DNA from: Bacilli bacterium
Lineage (GTDB): Bacteria; Bacillota_I; Bacilli_A; RF39; UBA660
Direction of reading: 5' to 3'
DNA length: 49,101 nt
Assembly (NCBI GenBank): GCA_017432665.1
Contig: JAFRIS010000006.1
Location: 1 to 49,101, forward strand
This document shows positions 7,704 to 15,271 of this stretch, in pieces (the stretch's first letter is position 1; every line of letters starts with the position of its first letter). Made by a program: the position numbers and the translations under genes. The notes under the pieces are model-generated. The model ran no database searches. It was not told where the DNA came from and saw only the letters and a list, made by a program, of their open reading frames with translations.

Positions 7704-8420
7704 ATGAATCAAGAGAAAATTGGAAATTTTATAGCAAAATGTCGCAAAGATAAAAAAATGACACAGTCAGAATTGGCAGAAAAACTAGGGGTTACTGACA
7801 AATCTATTGGCAATTGGGAAAATGGTAGAAATATGCCCGATTTATCTTTATTCAAACCTTTGTGTAATGAACTTGGAATAACTATTAACGATTTATTAAG
7901 TGGTGAGAAAATAGGTAAGGATAAATATCAAGAAAAATTTGAAGAAAACATTGTTAATACAATTGATTACTCTGCTAAGAGAATAAGTAAATATAGTAAT
8001 GTAATAGGATTATTATTTGTCATATTTGGATTATTTATATCAATGTCCGCAATTATGATATTTCCAAGTGAAAGCAGTTGGGGATCAATATATTCTGTTT
8101 TTGGAGTAGTAATATTTATAATTGGAATCTCGAAATTAACTAACAAAATAAAGTTGGGCGAAAGATTACTACTGATATTAGTGATTTTCTTGGGAACTTT
8201 GGGTATTTTGTTTTTTACAGATTTCATAAACGTTAAAAGGAATAATGTTGCGCCTATGTTTAGGACAACATCAACTTTTCTTGGAACTGAAGATGGAGAG
8301 TTGCTTTATTATGATACACCATTCTATGACGTGATTAAGTGTAATGATAAATTCAATATAGTTAAAAACAAAAAATATTCACATGGAGACTTATTTGAAT
8401 ATTGTTTAAATAACAAATAA
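7704..8420 (+). CDS. XRE-family regulator with C-terminal membrane helices
   Basis: The 238-residue protein has a classic Cro/CI HTH at residues 1-65: 'IGNFIAKCRKDKKMTQSELA', then 'LGVTDKSIGNWENGRNMPD'. About three membrane helices follow, near residues 99-118, 125-145 and 152-172, then a short hydrophilic tail with a 'TSTFLGTEDGELLYYDTPFYDV' segment. Membrane-tethered XRE proteins of this shape are frequent in Bacillota. Some respond to cell-envelope signals, but no ligand can be named here. The start follows GAAAGGAG. The gene is flanked by repeat relics on both sides and may be part of an inserted segment. Confidence 0.85.
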   Translation: MNQEKIGNFIAKCRKDKKMTQSELAEKLGVTDKSIGNWENGRNMPDLSLFKPLCNELGITINDLLSGEKIGKDKYQEKFEENIVNTIDYSAKRISKYSNVIGLLFVIFGLFISMSAIMIFPSESSWGSIYSVFGVVIFIIGISKLTNKIKLGERLLLILVIFLGTLGILFFTDFINVKRNNVAPMFRTTSTFLGTEDGELLYYDTPFYDVIKCNDKFNIVKNKKYSHGDLFEYCLNNK

Positions 8421-8454
8421 AAATGTTCATAATACTTTGATATTCCAAATAGAA

Positions 8455-8480
8455 GAATTAGATACTTTTTTAGATACCCT
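8455..8480. repeat. Direct repeat copy 2 (TTAGATACC tandem)
   Basis: GAATTAGATACTTTTTTAGA followed by TACCCT matches the copy at 6680-6704 apart from one extra T and one substitution. It directly precedes a terminator similar to the one after copy 1. Confidence 0.5.
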
Positions 8481-8493
8481 AAAATAGTAAATG

Positions 8494-8515
8494 AAAAGAC
8501 CCAAATGGGTCTTTT
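8494..8515 (+). terminator. Terminator after the XRE gene
   Basis: AAAAGACCC (8494-8502), loop AAAT, GGGTCTTTT (8507-8515) and further T residues. An extended -10 (TGATATAAT, 8518-8526) for the next gene starts at the end of the T-tract. Confidence 0.85.
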
Positions 8516-8547
8516 TTTGATATAATGAATATAGAGGTGTAATGTAA

Positions 8548-9291
8548 ATGAATGAGTATATTAATTTAGATGAAAAGAATATTGAAGAAGAACATATATG
8601 TTGTGCAATAGGAGATCCTAAACATCAAGATGGTGTTGATAAAAAGAAAGAATGGATTAAAAATAAATTGAAAGATGGACATGTATTTAGAAAACTAAAT
8701 GCTAGAGGTAAAATCTTTATTGAATATGAACCAATAGAAACAGCCTGGATTCCTGTGAATGGTAAGAACTATATGTATATTTATTGCTTGTGGGTAGCAG
8801 GTAGTTTTAAAGGAAAAGGTATTGGAAAAGAATTATTAGAATATGCTATCGAAGATTCTAAAAAGAAGAAAATGAGTGGGGTTTGTACAATAGTAACTCA
8901 AAAGAAAAAACCATTTATTGGTGATAAGAAATTCTTTGAGCATTTTGGTTTTAAAGTAGTAGATACTATTGATGATTATGAATTAATGGTATTACAATTT
9001 GATGATAAAGATACACCAAAATTTAATGATAATGCTAGAACTATGAAAATAGAAGATAAGGATTTCACAATTTATTATTCTAATGAATGTCCTTATGTAG
9101 AATATGAAGTTAAAGAATTATCTAATTATGCAAAAGAGAAGGGAATCAAATTAAATTTTGTAAAAATAGATTCATTAGATAAGGCTAAAAATGCCCCATG
9201 TATTATAAACAATTGGGCTAACTTCTATAAAGGAGAATTTATTTCTAATACAATATTAAATGCAAATGCTTTTGAAAAATTATTAAAATAG
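8548..9291 (+). CDS. GNAT acetyltransferase with YoaP-type C-terminal domain
   Basis: This is a 247-residue two-domain protein. The N-terminal GNAT fold (about 1-150) shows the acetyl-CoA loop 'LWVAGSFKGKGIGKELLEYA' and 'FFEHFGFKVVDT'. The C-terminal part (about 165-247) matches the YoaP domain, with 'FTIYYSNECPYVEYEVKEL' and 'NAPCIINNWANFYKGEFIS'. The same domain pairing exists in Bacillus YoaP. Its substrate is unknown. The promoter is the extended -10 at 8518-8526, and GAGGTG at 8534-8539 is the ribosome site. Eight bases separate it from the phosphoesterase gene, so the two are co-transcribed. Confidence 0.85.
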   Translation: MNEYINLDEKNIEEEHICCAIGDPKHQDGVDKKKEWIKNKLKDGHVFRKLNARGKIFIEYEPIETAWIPVNGKNYMYIYCLWVAGSFKGKGIGKELLEYAIEDSKKKKMSGVCTIVTQKKKPFIGDKKFFEHFGFKVVDTIDDYELMVLQFDDKDTPKFNDNARTMKIEDKDFTIYYSNECPYVEYEVKELSNYAKEKGIKLNFVKIDSLDKAKNAPCIINNWANFYKGEFISNTILNANAFEKLLK

Positions 9292-9299
9292 GTGATATT

Positions 9300-10025
9300 A
9301 TGAGAATCGCAATTTTTTCTGATGTACATGGTAATAAAGAAGCGCTAACTTCAATCATCGAAGATATAAATAAAGAGAATATTGATGAAATTATCTGTTT
9401 AGGTGATAGTATAGGAATTGGACCAAATCCTAGTGAATGTATGGATATGATTATTGATAATAATGTTAAAATGGTATTAGGTAATCATGAATTATACTTT
9501 TTAAAAGGTACTGATATTGATGCTAGACTTGGTGAAGATGAAAAAGAACATCAAAAATGGATAAAAGAACAAATAACTAACAGGCAAAGAGAATATATAG
9601 AAAAGTGCCCTCTTACTCTTGAAAGGGAATATGATGATAAAAAAGTATTGTTTGAACATTTTCCTGTAGAACATAATTCTAAAGATCAATATCCATTTTA
9701 TGATTTAGAAATTGCTAAAGATGGTTCAATTAAAGAAATTATAGAATCATTAGATTATGACTTAGTATTTATAGGACATGAACATAAAAATTTTTGTATA
9801 GATAATGAGCTATATGATATAGGCTCAGTTGGTTGTACAAATGATAATATTACGAAATATGGCATATTAGATACTGATACATTTATTGTTCAACAAAAGA
9901 GAATAGAATACGATAGAGATAAATTTGAATCTGTTCTATTAAGTTATAAATATCCATGTAGAGATGTAATAGCACAATGGTTCTTTGGACTTGAAATAGG
10001 AAAAGATATTCAAAAAACAAAATAA
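9300..10025 (+). CDS. Metallophosphoesterase family protein
   Basis: This 241-residue calcineurin-like phosphoesterase shows all motifs of the dinuclear metal site in order: 'MRIAIFSDVHGN' (Asp8, His10), 'IICLGDSIGIGPNP', 'MVLGNHELYF' and 'VFIGHEHKNF'. This arrangement is that of the YfcE/MJ0936-like group, which hydrolyse phosphodiesters or phosphomonoesters. The natural substrate cannot be read from sequence. A GGTGATATT start signal precedes the ATG. It is the second gene of a two-gene operon with the GNAT-YoaP gene and is followed by a terminator. Confidence 0.85.
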   Translation: MRIAIFSDVHGNKEALTSIIEDINKENIDEIICLGDSIGIGPNPSECMDMIIDNNVKMVLGNHELYFLKGTDIDARLGEDEKEHQKWIKEQITNRQREYIEKCPLTLEREYDDKKVLFEHFPVEHNSKDQYPFYDLEIAKDGSIKEIIESLDYDLVFIGHEHKNFCIDNELYDIGSVGCTNDNITKYGILDTDTFIVQQKRIEYDRDKFESVLLSYKYPCRDVIAQWFFGLEIGKDIQKTK

Positions 10026-10030
10026 TATAG

Positions 10031-10052
10031 AGACTAATTATAGTCTTTTTTT
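10031..10052 (+). terminator. Terminator after the phosphoesterase gene
   Basis: AGACTA (10031-10036), loop ATTA, TAGTCT (10041-10046), then six T residues. Confidence 0.75.
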
Positions 10053-10053
10053 A

Positions 10054-10082
10054 TGATATACTATATTTAATATTCATTTAAT
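10054..10082 (+). promoter_or_regulatory. Promoter and response-regulator box of the two-component operon
   Basis: An extended -10 (TGA TATACT, TATACT at 10057-10062) overlaps a 21-base element (10062-10082) that contains ATTTAAT twice with an 11-base period (10065-10071 and 10076-10082). The identical 21 bases recur at 12090-12110. Tandem 6-7-base half-sites at 11-base spacing are typical of OmpR/PhoB-family regulators. Position at the transcription start suggests autoregulation. Confidence 0.55.
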
Positions 10083-10115
10083 AAATAAATGATTAACTAT
10101 ATGCGAGGTGAAAAT

Positions 10116-10805
10116 ATGCGAATATTAATTGTTGAAGATGAAGAATCACTAGCGGAATTAGTTGCGAATAGATTAAAAAAAGAAAAATATAGCGTTGATA
10201 TAGCACTAGATGGAGAAGAAGGACTTTATAACGCTTTAGAAGATTTATATGACCTTATAATACTTGATATAATGCTTCCTAATGTTAATGGTATTGAGAT
10301 ATTAAAAGAGATTAAAAAGAATAATATTAAAGCTAAAGTAATAATGCTTACTGCTAAATCTGAATTAGAAGATAAATTACTTGGATTTAGTGAAGGAGCT
10401 AATGATTATATCCCAAAACCATTTCATATTGATGAAGTTATTGCTAGAGTCAATGCTCAACTTAGAACAGAAAAAGTTAAGAATAATAGTCTTAAATTTG
10501 GAGATTTAATCCTTGATTTAAAGACGTCCGATATTATTAATAAAAATAATAACGAAAAAATAAATATTATAAATAAAGAATTTCAATTATTAGAGTACTT
10601 TATGAACAATCCTAATCAAGTGTTATCTAAGGAAATGATCTATGATAAAGTATGGGGATTAGAAAACGATTCTATTTCTAATAACTTAGAAGCATATCTA
10701 TCATTTATTAGAAAGAAATTAAAGATGATTAATTCAAATGTTCAGATTAAAGCACTAAGAAATTTAGGATATAAAATGGAGTATAAAGATGAAAGAATTA
10801 AATAG
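10116..10805 (+). CDS. OmpR-family response regulator
   Basis: The protein has 229 residues from ATG 10116, chosen because GAGGTG (10105-10110) sits five bases upstream. An ATG at 10089 has no ribosome site. The receiver domain (1-115) has the acidic pocket 'VEDEE', phosphoacceptor Asp51 in 'IILDIMLPNVNG', and 'KPFH' with the conserved Lys. The winged-helix output domain (about 130-225) ends in 'ISNNLEAYLSFIRKKLK' and 'IKALRNLGYKM'. The gene overlaps the histidine kinase gene by 17 bases. The repeated 21-base element upstream of this gene and of the 12230 operon is the likely binding site. Confidence 0.93.
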   Translation: MRILIVEDEESLAELVANRLKKEKYSVDIALDGEEGLYNALEDLYDLIILDIMLPNVNGIEILKEIKKNNIKAKVIMLTAKSELEDKLLGFSEGANDYIPKPFHIDEVIARVNAQLRTEKVKNNSLKFGDLILDLKTSDIINKNNNEKINIINKEFQLLEYFMNNPNQVLSKEMIYDKVWGLENDSISNNLEAYLSFIRKKLKMINSNVQIKALRNLGYKMEYKDERIK

Positions 10806-12003
10806 AAAAGTATTTAATACAATATTTTTGATTTTATCAACTTTTATATTTTTTATTGTCTTTATATATAATGTAGAGGTTTATAGAAGAGAATATAGAG
10901 ATATACAAAGAAATCTAAGTTTCATGGAGGAAAGAGATAATAGATCTAATTATATAATTCCAAGTATTGATGAAGAACAGGATGATAGAGCCTTTGAAAA
11001 TATGATGATTATGGATTATGAAGTGTATACCGTTAAACTAAGTAATGGGGAAATAGAAAGAATAGTTAGTCACAGTAGTAATACAAGTAATTTTGATGTT
11101 CAAGGTATTGCAGAGAGAATTATTACTAGGAAACAGGGAACAAAAATTGGTAATCTATATAATAATAAGTATTCATATAATTATACTGCAGATAAAATAG
11201 TTATTATTAATACTAAAAATATTAATGATAGATTAATGTTTATATTAATTAAGTCACTTATAATTTTATTAGTAATTGAAATTGTAATTTATTATGCTTC
11301 TAGGATATTAACTGAAAGAATTATTAAACCAGCTGAAGAATCATTTGCTAAACAAAAAGAATTTATTGCGGATGCATCTCATGAATTAAAAACACCACTC
11401 GCAGTAATTATGGCATCTTCTGATGAATTAAAGAAAGATAAGAAAAATACTAAGTATGTTGATAATATTAAATATGAATCTGAAAGAATGAATAATTTAA
11501 TTAAGAGTTTATTAGACTTATCTAAATTAGAAAATGGAGTATCTATTGATAATTATAAAGAAGAAAATATATCAAAGATTGTTGAAAGAACTTGTTTAAC
11601 TTTTGAAGCAATTGCTTTTGAAAATAGTATTGATATTGATACTAATATAGAAAAGGATATTAAATTAAAATGCAGTAAAGATGAAATAGAAAGGTTAGTA
11701 TCAATAATATTAGATAATGCAATTAAGCATAGTTATAAAGATAGTTCAATTAAAGTTAATTTAAAGAAAGATAAGAATAGTATTATCCTAGAAATAACTA
11801 ATTCAGGAGATCCTATAAAATCAGGTGATGAAGAAAAAATCTTTGAAAGATTTTATCGAGCAGATAAATCTAGGAAAAGAGATAGTAATAGATATGGCTT
11901 AGGTTTAGCAATAGCTAAGAATATAGTTATTAATCATAAAGGTACAATTAAAGCTTATTCTAAAGAAGGGTTGACAACTTTTAAAATAAATTTAAAAAAA
12001 TAA
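10789..12003 (+). CDS. Sensor histidine kinase
   Basis: This 404-residue membrane kinase is partner of the preceding regulator. Membrane helices lie at about residues 8-29 and 146-168 and flank an extracellular sensor of about 115 residues with no recognised domain. The dimerisation domain holds the phosphoacceptor His198 (FIADASHELKTPLAV). The ATPase domain shows the N box (IILDNAIKHSY), a G1/F-box region (KIFERFYRADKSR) and the G2 box (YGLGLAIAKNIV). It resembles EnvZ/WalK-type kinases without HAMP or PAS domains. It starts inside the end of the regulator gene, so translation is coupled. Confidence 0.93.
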   Translation: MKELNRKVFNTIFLILSTFIFFIVFIYNVEVYRREYRDIQRNLSFMEERDNRSNYIIPSIDEEQDDRAFENMMIMDYEVYTVKLSNGEIERIVSHSSNTSNFDVQGIAERIITRKQGTKIGNLYNNKYSYNYTADKIVIINTKNINDRLMFILIKSLIILLVIEIVIYYASRILTERIIKPAEESFAKQKEFIADASHELKTPLAVIMASSDELKKDKKNTKYVDNIKYESERMNNLIKSLLDLSKLENGVSIDNYKEENISKIVERTCLTFEAIAFENSIDIDTNIEKDIKLKCSKDEIERLVSIILDNAIKHSYKDSSIKVNLKKDKNSIILEITNSGDPIKSGDEEKIFERFYRADKSRKRDSNRYGLGLAIAKNIVINHKGTIKAYSKEGLTTFKINLKK

Positions 12004-12035
12004 GAACATTAATAAATATTTAATGTTCTTTTAAT
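12002..12035 (+). terminator. Terminator of the two-component operon
   Basis: An 11-bp stem, AAGAACATTAA (12002-12012) with TTAATGTTCTT (12020-12030), followed by TTAATTTTT. Confidence 0.8.
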
Positions 12036-12089
12036 TTTTATTAAGTAATATTAAGTTGTAGAAAGGAGAAATGATATATAAGAAAGAAT

Positions 12090-12133
12090 TATATTTAATA
12101 TTCATTTAATTTTACAATGGTAAAGTTTATATA
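12090..12133 (+). promoter_or_regulatory. Response-regulator box and promoter of the surface-protein operon
   Basis: The same 21 bases as at 10062-10082 occur here at 12090-12110, with ATTTAAT at 12093-12099 and 12104-12110 (11-base period). A -10-like TATATA (12128-12133) lies 17 bases after the second half-site, so the box occupies the -35 position as expected for an activator-dependent promoter. The genes starting at 12230 and 12535 are the probable targets. Confidence 0.55.
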
Positions 12134-12229
12134 GAAAAGGAGATGATATATGAATAAATCAAGGGATATAAAGAATTAAAAGAATAAATAAAATTAACAT
12201 ATATAAAATAAAATGATTGGAGGTAATAA

Positions 12230-12517
12230 ATGAAAGACTTAATGGGTGAAAAAATAATAATATTTGTAATTGGAGTATTATTTGGTGCAGTAATTGCGAC
12301 AGGGGCATTTATGGTATGTACAAAGACTTGTCATAAAGGTGGCAGAGGAGAAATAATGCAACTACCTAATGGAAATCAACCATCTATGAATAATAGTCAA
12401 AGTGGGCAATCACCATCAGTGCCTAATGGAGATAATAATCAAAATGGTCAACCACCAGAGATACCAAATAATGATAGTAATCAAAGTAATAGTAATACAC
12501 AAAATAATAATGCTTAG
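12230..12517 (+). CDS. Small membrane protein with Asn/Pro/Gln-rich tail
   Basis: The 95-residue protein has a single membrane helix at about residues 9-31 (IIIFVIGVLFGAVIATGAFM), a short Cys/Lys segment (CTKTCHKGG), and then a low-complexity tail built from short Asn-, Gln-, Pro- and Ser-rich units such as 'NGNQPSMNNSQSGQSP'. The tail is probably extracellular and disordered. GGAGG precedes the start. It lies 17 bases before the beta-helix surface-protein gene in one transcription unit and downstream of the response-regulator box, so it may act with that protein. No family is recognised. Confidence 0.7.
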   Translation: MKDLMGEKIIIFVIGVLFGAVIATGAFMVCTKTCHKGGRGEIMQLPNGNQPSMNNSQSGQSPSVPNGDNNQNGQPPEIPNNDSNQSNSNTQNNNA

Positions 12518-12534
12518 TCGGAAAGGAGGATAAG

Positions 12535-13875
12535 ATGAAAGATAAAAAGACATTGACATATATAATTATAATTGTAGTATTAGTTCTAATACTTGGAGTA
12601 ATGTGGTATGTAATAATTAGTGATAATAATCCAAGTAATAATAGTAATAACACTCTACCCGGAATGAATAATAACTCTCAAACCACATACTCTGGAGTTA
12701 AAGAAATAACTAAAGATGAAGATATAACATCAGGAGAATACAAATCATCAAATGCTGATGAAAATGTCATTTTAGCTGCAGGGAATATTAAATCTACTCT
12801 CTCAAATATAACTGTGACTAAAACTGGCGATTCTGCTGGAGGAGATAACACTAGTTTTTATGGAACTAACTCAGCTATATTAGCAAAATCAGGTGCAAAT
12901 TTAACAATTAAGAATGCAACTATTACTACTAATGCTACAGGAGCTAATGGAGTTTTCAGTTATGGAGGATCTGCAACTACTAATAATGCTACTGGTGATG
13001 GAACTACAGTTAATATTAGTAATTCAAAAATTACTACAACTAAAGATAATTCAGGAGGAATAATGACAACTGGTGGTGGAGTAATGAAAGCTACTAACCT
13101 AACTATAAATACAGCAGGAACATCAAGTGCTGCAATTAGATCTGATAGAGGCGGTGGAACAGTAACAGTAAATAAAGGAACTTATAAAACAGCAGGAAAA
13201 GGCTCACCAACCATTTATTCTACAGCTGATATTACAGTGAAGAATGCTACTTTAGTTGCTACTGCATCTGAAGGCGTAGTAATAGAAGGAAAAAACAGCG
13301 TTACATTAGAAAATGTGAAGTTAACTGACACAAATAACACTTTAAACGGTCAATCAACAACTTACAAGAATATCTTTATATATCAGTCAATGTCTGGAGA
13401 TGCTGATACAGGGACAGCAGAGTTTTCATCAAAAAATTCGACTATTGTAACTAATAAAGGAGATTCTATTTATGTAACCAATACTAAAGCAGCTATTACT
13501 TTAGAAAATAATGAATTCACGAATAATGATTCTACGGGAAACTTCTTAAGAATTCAAAAAGATTCATGGGGAAATTCTGGTTCTAATGGTGGTGATGTTA
13601 CTCTAACATTAATTAATCAAAAAGTAAGTGGTAATATAGTTGTTGATTCTATCTCAAAATTATCTATGAAATTAACTAAATCATCAAGTTATGAAGGAAC
13701 TATTAATAGTAGTAATGAAGCTAAAGAAATCAACTTAGTTTTAGATAGTAATTCTAAGATAAAACTAACAGGAGATTCATATATTACATCACTTGAAGAT
13801 GCTGATACTACTTACTCTAATATTGATTTAAATGGTTATAAATTATATGTGGGAGGAAAAGAATTAACTAAATAG
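12535..13875 (+). CDS. Membrane-anchored right-handed beta-helix surface protein
   Basis: The 446-residue protein has an N-terminal membrane helix at about residues 7-26 (YIIIIVVLVLILGVMWYVII). A Ser/Asn linker follows, then a long region (about 55-440) of short hydrophobic/Asn-rich strands with Gly turns, such as 'GANLTIKNATITTNATGANG' and 'VTLENVKLTDTNNTLNGQST'. This pattern is typical of right-handed parallel beta-helices of the carbohydrate-binding or adhesin type. Start signal: AAAGGAGG. It is the second gene of the operon controlled by the putative response-regulator box. There is no sortase motif, so it is held by the N-terminal helix. An adhesin or cell-wall role is inferred from fold only. 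Confidence 0.75.
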   Translation: MKDKKTLTYIIIIVVLVLILGVMWYVIISDNNPSNNSNNTLPGMNNNSQTTYSGVKEITKDEDITSGEYKSSNADENVILAAGNIKSTLSNITVTKTGDSAGGDNTSFYGTNSAILAKSGANLTIKNATITTNATGANGVFSYGGSATTNNATGDGTTVNISNSKITTTKDNSGGIMTTGGGVMKATNLTINTAGTSSAAIRSDRGGGTVTVNKGTYKTAGKGSPTIYSTADITVKNATLVATASEGVVIEGKNSVTLENVKLTDTNNTLNGQSTTYKNIFIYQSMSGDADTGTAEFSSKNSTIVTNKGDSIYVTNTKAAITLENNEFTNNDSTGNFLRIQKDSWGNSGSNGGDVTLTLINQKVSGNIVVDSISKLSMKLTKSSSYEGTINSSNEAKEINLVLDSNSKIKLTGDSYITSLEDADTTYSNIDLNGYKLYVGGKELTK

Positions 13876-13900
13876 ACAAGATAAAATCTTGTCTTTTTTT
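13874..13900 (+). terminator. Terminator after the beta-helix gene
   Basis: AGACAAGAT (13874-13882), loop AAA, ATCTTGTCT (13886-13894), then a T-tract. Confidence 0.85.
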
Positions 13901-13927
13901 GTTGTAATTCAGAAAATCTTTTGATAC

Positions 13928-13951
13928 AATTAATTTGTATACAAATTAATT
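13928..13951 (+). promoter_or_regulatory. OhrR operator
   Basis: A perfect 24-bp palindrome consists of AATTAATTTGTA followed by its inverse complement. With the flanking TAC it closely resembles the OhrR operator of Bacillus subtilis ohrA, which has the same GTATAC centre flanked by AT-rich arms. It lies 17 bases before gpx, in the expected core promoter, and the operon contains an OhrR-type gene. Repression relieved by organic peroxides is the likely control. Confidence 0.8.
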
Positions 13952-13968
13952 TAAAGAGATGATTAATT

Positions 13969-14508
13969 ATGGGTATATATGAATTAAAAGTAAAAACTAG
14001 AAAAGGAGAAGAATTTGATTTAAGTTCTTTAAAAGGAAAAGTATCATTAGTAGTTAATACTGCGACTGGATGTGGCTTTACTCCACAATATGAAGGATTA
14101 GAGATGCTTTATGAAAAGTATCATGATCAAGGACTTGAAGTATTAGATTTTCCATGTGATCAATTTGGTCATCAAGCTCCAGGTAGTAATGATGAAATAC
14201 ATGAATTTTGTACTGCTAAATATAAAACACAGTTTGATCAATTCGCAAAAATAGAAGTAAATGGAGAAAATGAAAGTCCTGTATTTACTGCTTTAAAGAG
14301 CCAACAAACTCATGATGAAATAAAAGGTATGAAGAATAAAATGGCTATGAAAGCTATTGCTAAAATAAGTACTACTTGTAAAAAAGAAGGAGATATTGCT
14401 TGGAACTTTACTAAGTTTTTAGTTGATAAAGAAGGAAACGCTGTTAAAAGATATAGTCCTACTTTTGATCCAAAAGATATTGAAGGAGACTTAAAAGAAT
14501 TATTATAG
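13969..14508 (+). CDS. gpx: Glutathione peroxidase family thiol peroxidase
   Basis: The 179-residue protein has the peroxidatic Cys35 in 'NTATGCGFTPQYEGL', the catalytic Gln in 'LDFPCDQFGHQ' and the Trp/Asn pair in 'IAWNFTKFLVDKEG', completing the Cys-Gln-Trp-Asn tetrad. Bacterial members with Cys in place of selenocysteine usually draw electrons from thioredoxin rather than glutathione. That fits here, since trxA and trxB are in the same operon. It reduces hydroperoxides in the cytoplasm. The OhrR operator lies immediately upstream, and the ohrR gene follows 10 bases downstream. Confidence 0.93.
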   Translation: MGIYELKVKTRKGEEFDLSSLKGKVSLVVNTATGCGFTPQYEGLEMLYEKYHDQGLEVLDFPCDQFGHQAPGSNDEIHEFCTAKYKTQFDQFAKIEVNGENESPVFTALKSQQTHDEIKGMKNKMAMKAIAKISTTCKKEGDIAWNFTKFLVDKEGNAVKRYSPTFDPKDIEGDLKELL

Positions 14509-14518
14509 GAGGAATAAA

Positions 14519-14959
14519 ATGAAAAAAGACGTATTAAAACTAGAAAACCAGATATGTTTTCCAATTTATTTATGTTCTAAAGAAATAATTAGAAAATATA
14601 CTCCGTGGCTAAAGGAATTAGACTTAACTTATACTCAATATATTGTAATGATGTATTTTTGGGAAAAAGAAAAGAGTAATGTAAAAGAAATAGGTAATAC
14701 TTTATTATTAGATTCTAGTACTTTAACTCCATTACTTAAGAAATTAGAGAGTAAAGGATATATTACTAGAGATAGATCTAAAGTGGATGAAAGGAACTTA
14801 GAAGTAATGATTACTGATAAAGGTAAAAAACTAAAAGCTAAAGCTTTATCTATTCCAGAGAAAATGGGTAAATGTATTGATTTGTCTGAAGAAGAAGCAA
14901 CTGCATTATATAAATTAATGTACAAAATATTAATGAATGTTGAAAGGAATGATGGATAA
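14519..14959 (+). CDS. ohrR: OhrR-type MarR-family peroxide-sensing repressor
   Basis: The 146-residue winged-helix repressor reads 'LENQICFPIYLCSKEI' at the N-terminus. Cys13 corresponds to the redox-active Cys15 of B. subtilis OhrR, and the surrounding motif is the OhrR signature. Then follow 'LDLTYTQYIVMMYFW' with the Tyr residues that contact the Cys, and the DNA-binding core 'DSSTLTPLLKKLESKGYI' with wing 'RDRSKVDERNLEVMIT'. An extra Cys19 is present. It follows gpx with an AGGAGG site and overlaps trxA by one base. Oxidation of Cys13 should release it from the palindrome at 13928-13951, inducing its own operon. Confidence 0.9.
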   Translation: MKKDVLKLENQICFPIYLCSKEIIRKYTPWLKELDLTYTQYIVMMYFWEKEKSNVKEIGNTLLLDSSTLTPLLKKLESKGYITRDRSKVDERNLEVMITDKGKKLKAKALSIPEKMGKCIDLSEEEATALYKLMYKILMNVERNDG

Positions 14960-15270
14960 TGAACGTTATAGAAGTAACTAAAGATAATTTTGAAACAGAA
15001 GTATTAAAGAGTGATATTAAAGTTTTAGCAGATTTTAATGCAGAATGGTGTGGCCCTTGTAAAATGTTAAAACCAATGGTTGAAGAAATTGCTGAAAGCA
15101 ATGATAATGTCAAAGTAGTATCAATCAATGTAGATGATGAAGATGAATTAGCAGAACAATATGAAGTATCTTCTATTCCCTGTTTAGTAGTATTTGATAA
15201 AGGAAAAGAAGTTAAAAGAAATGTTGGTTTAATATCTAAAGATGATATTGAATCATTAATAGGAGAATAA
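14959..15270 (+). CDS. trxA: Thioredoxin
   Basis: This is a 103-residue thioredoxin of normal length with the redox motif WCGPCK (Cys31, Cys34) and the cis-Pro in 'SSIPCLVVF'. It passes electrons from thioredoxin reductase to protein disulfides and probably to the peroxidase encoded at the start of the operon. The start overlaps the ohrR stop codon (TAATG). An additional Cys follows the cis-Pro (IPCL), where many thioredoxins have Thr. Confidence 0.94.
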   Translation: MNVIEVTKDNFETEVLKSDIKVLADFNAEWCGPCKMLKPMVEEIAESNDNVKVVSINVDDEDELAEQYEVSSIPCLVVFDKGKEVKRNVGLISKDDIESLIGE

Positions 15271-15271
15271 T

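Noticed and set aside
12061-12179. Two tiny open frames, including a 9-residue one at 12150-12179 after GGAG, as leader peptides
   Set aside because: The first spans the regulator box. The second begins almost at the predicted transcription start. Neither is followed by an attenuator hairpin.
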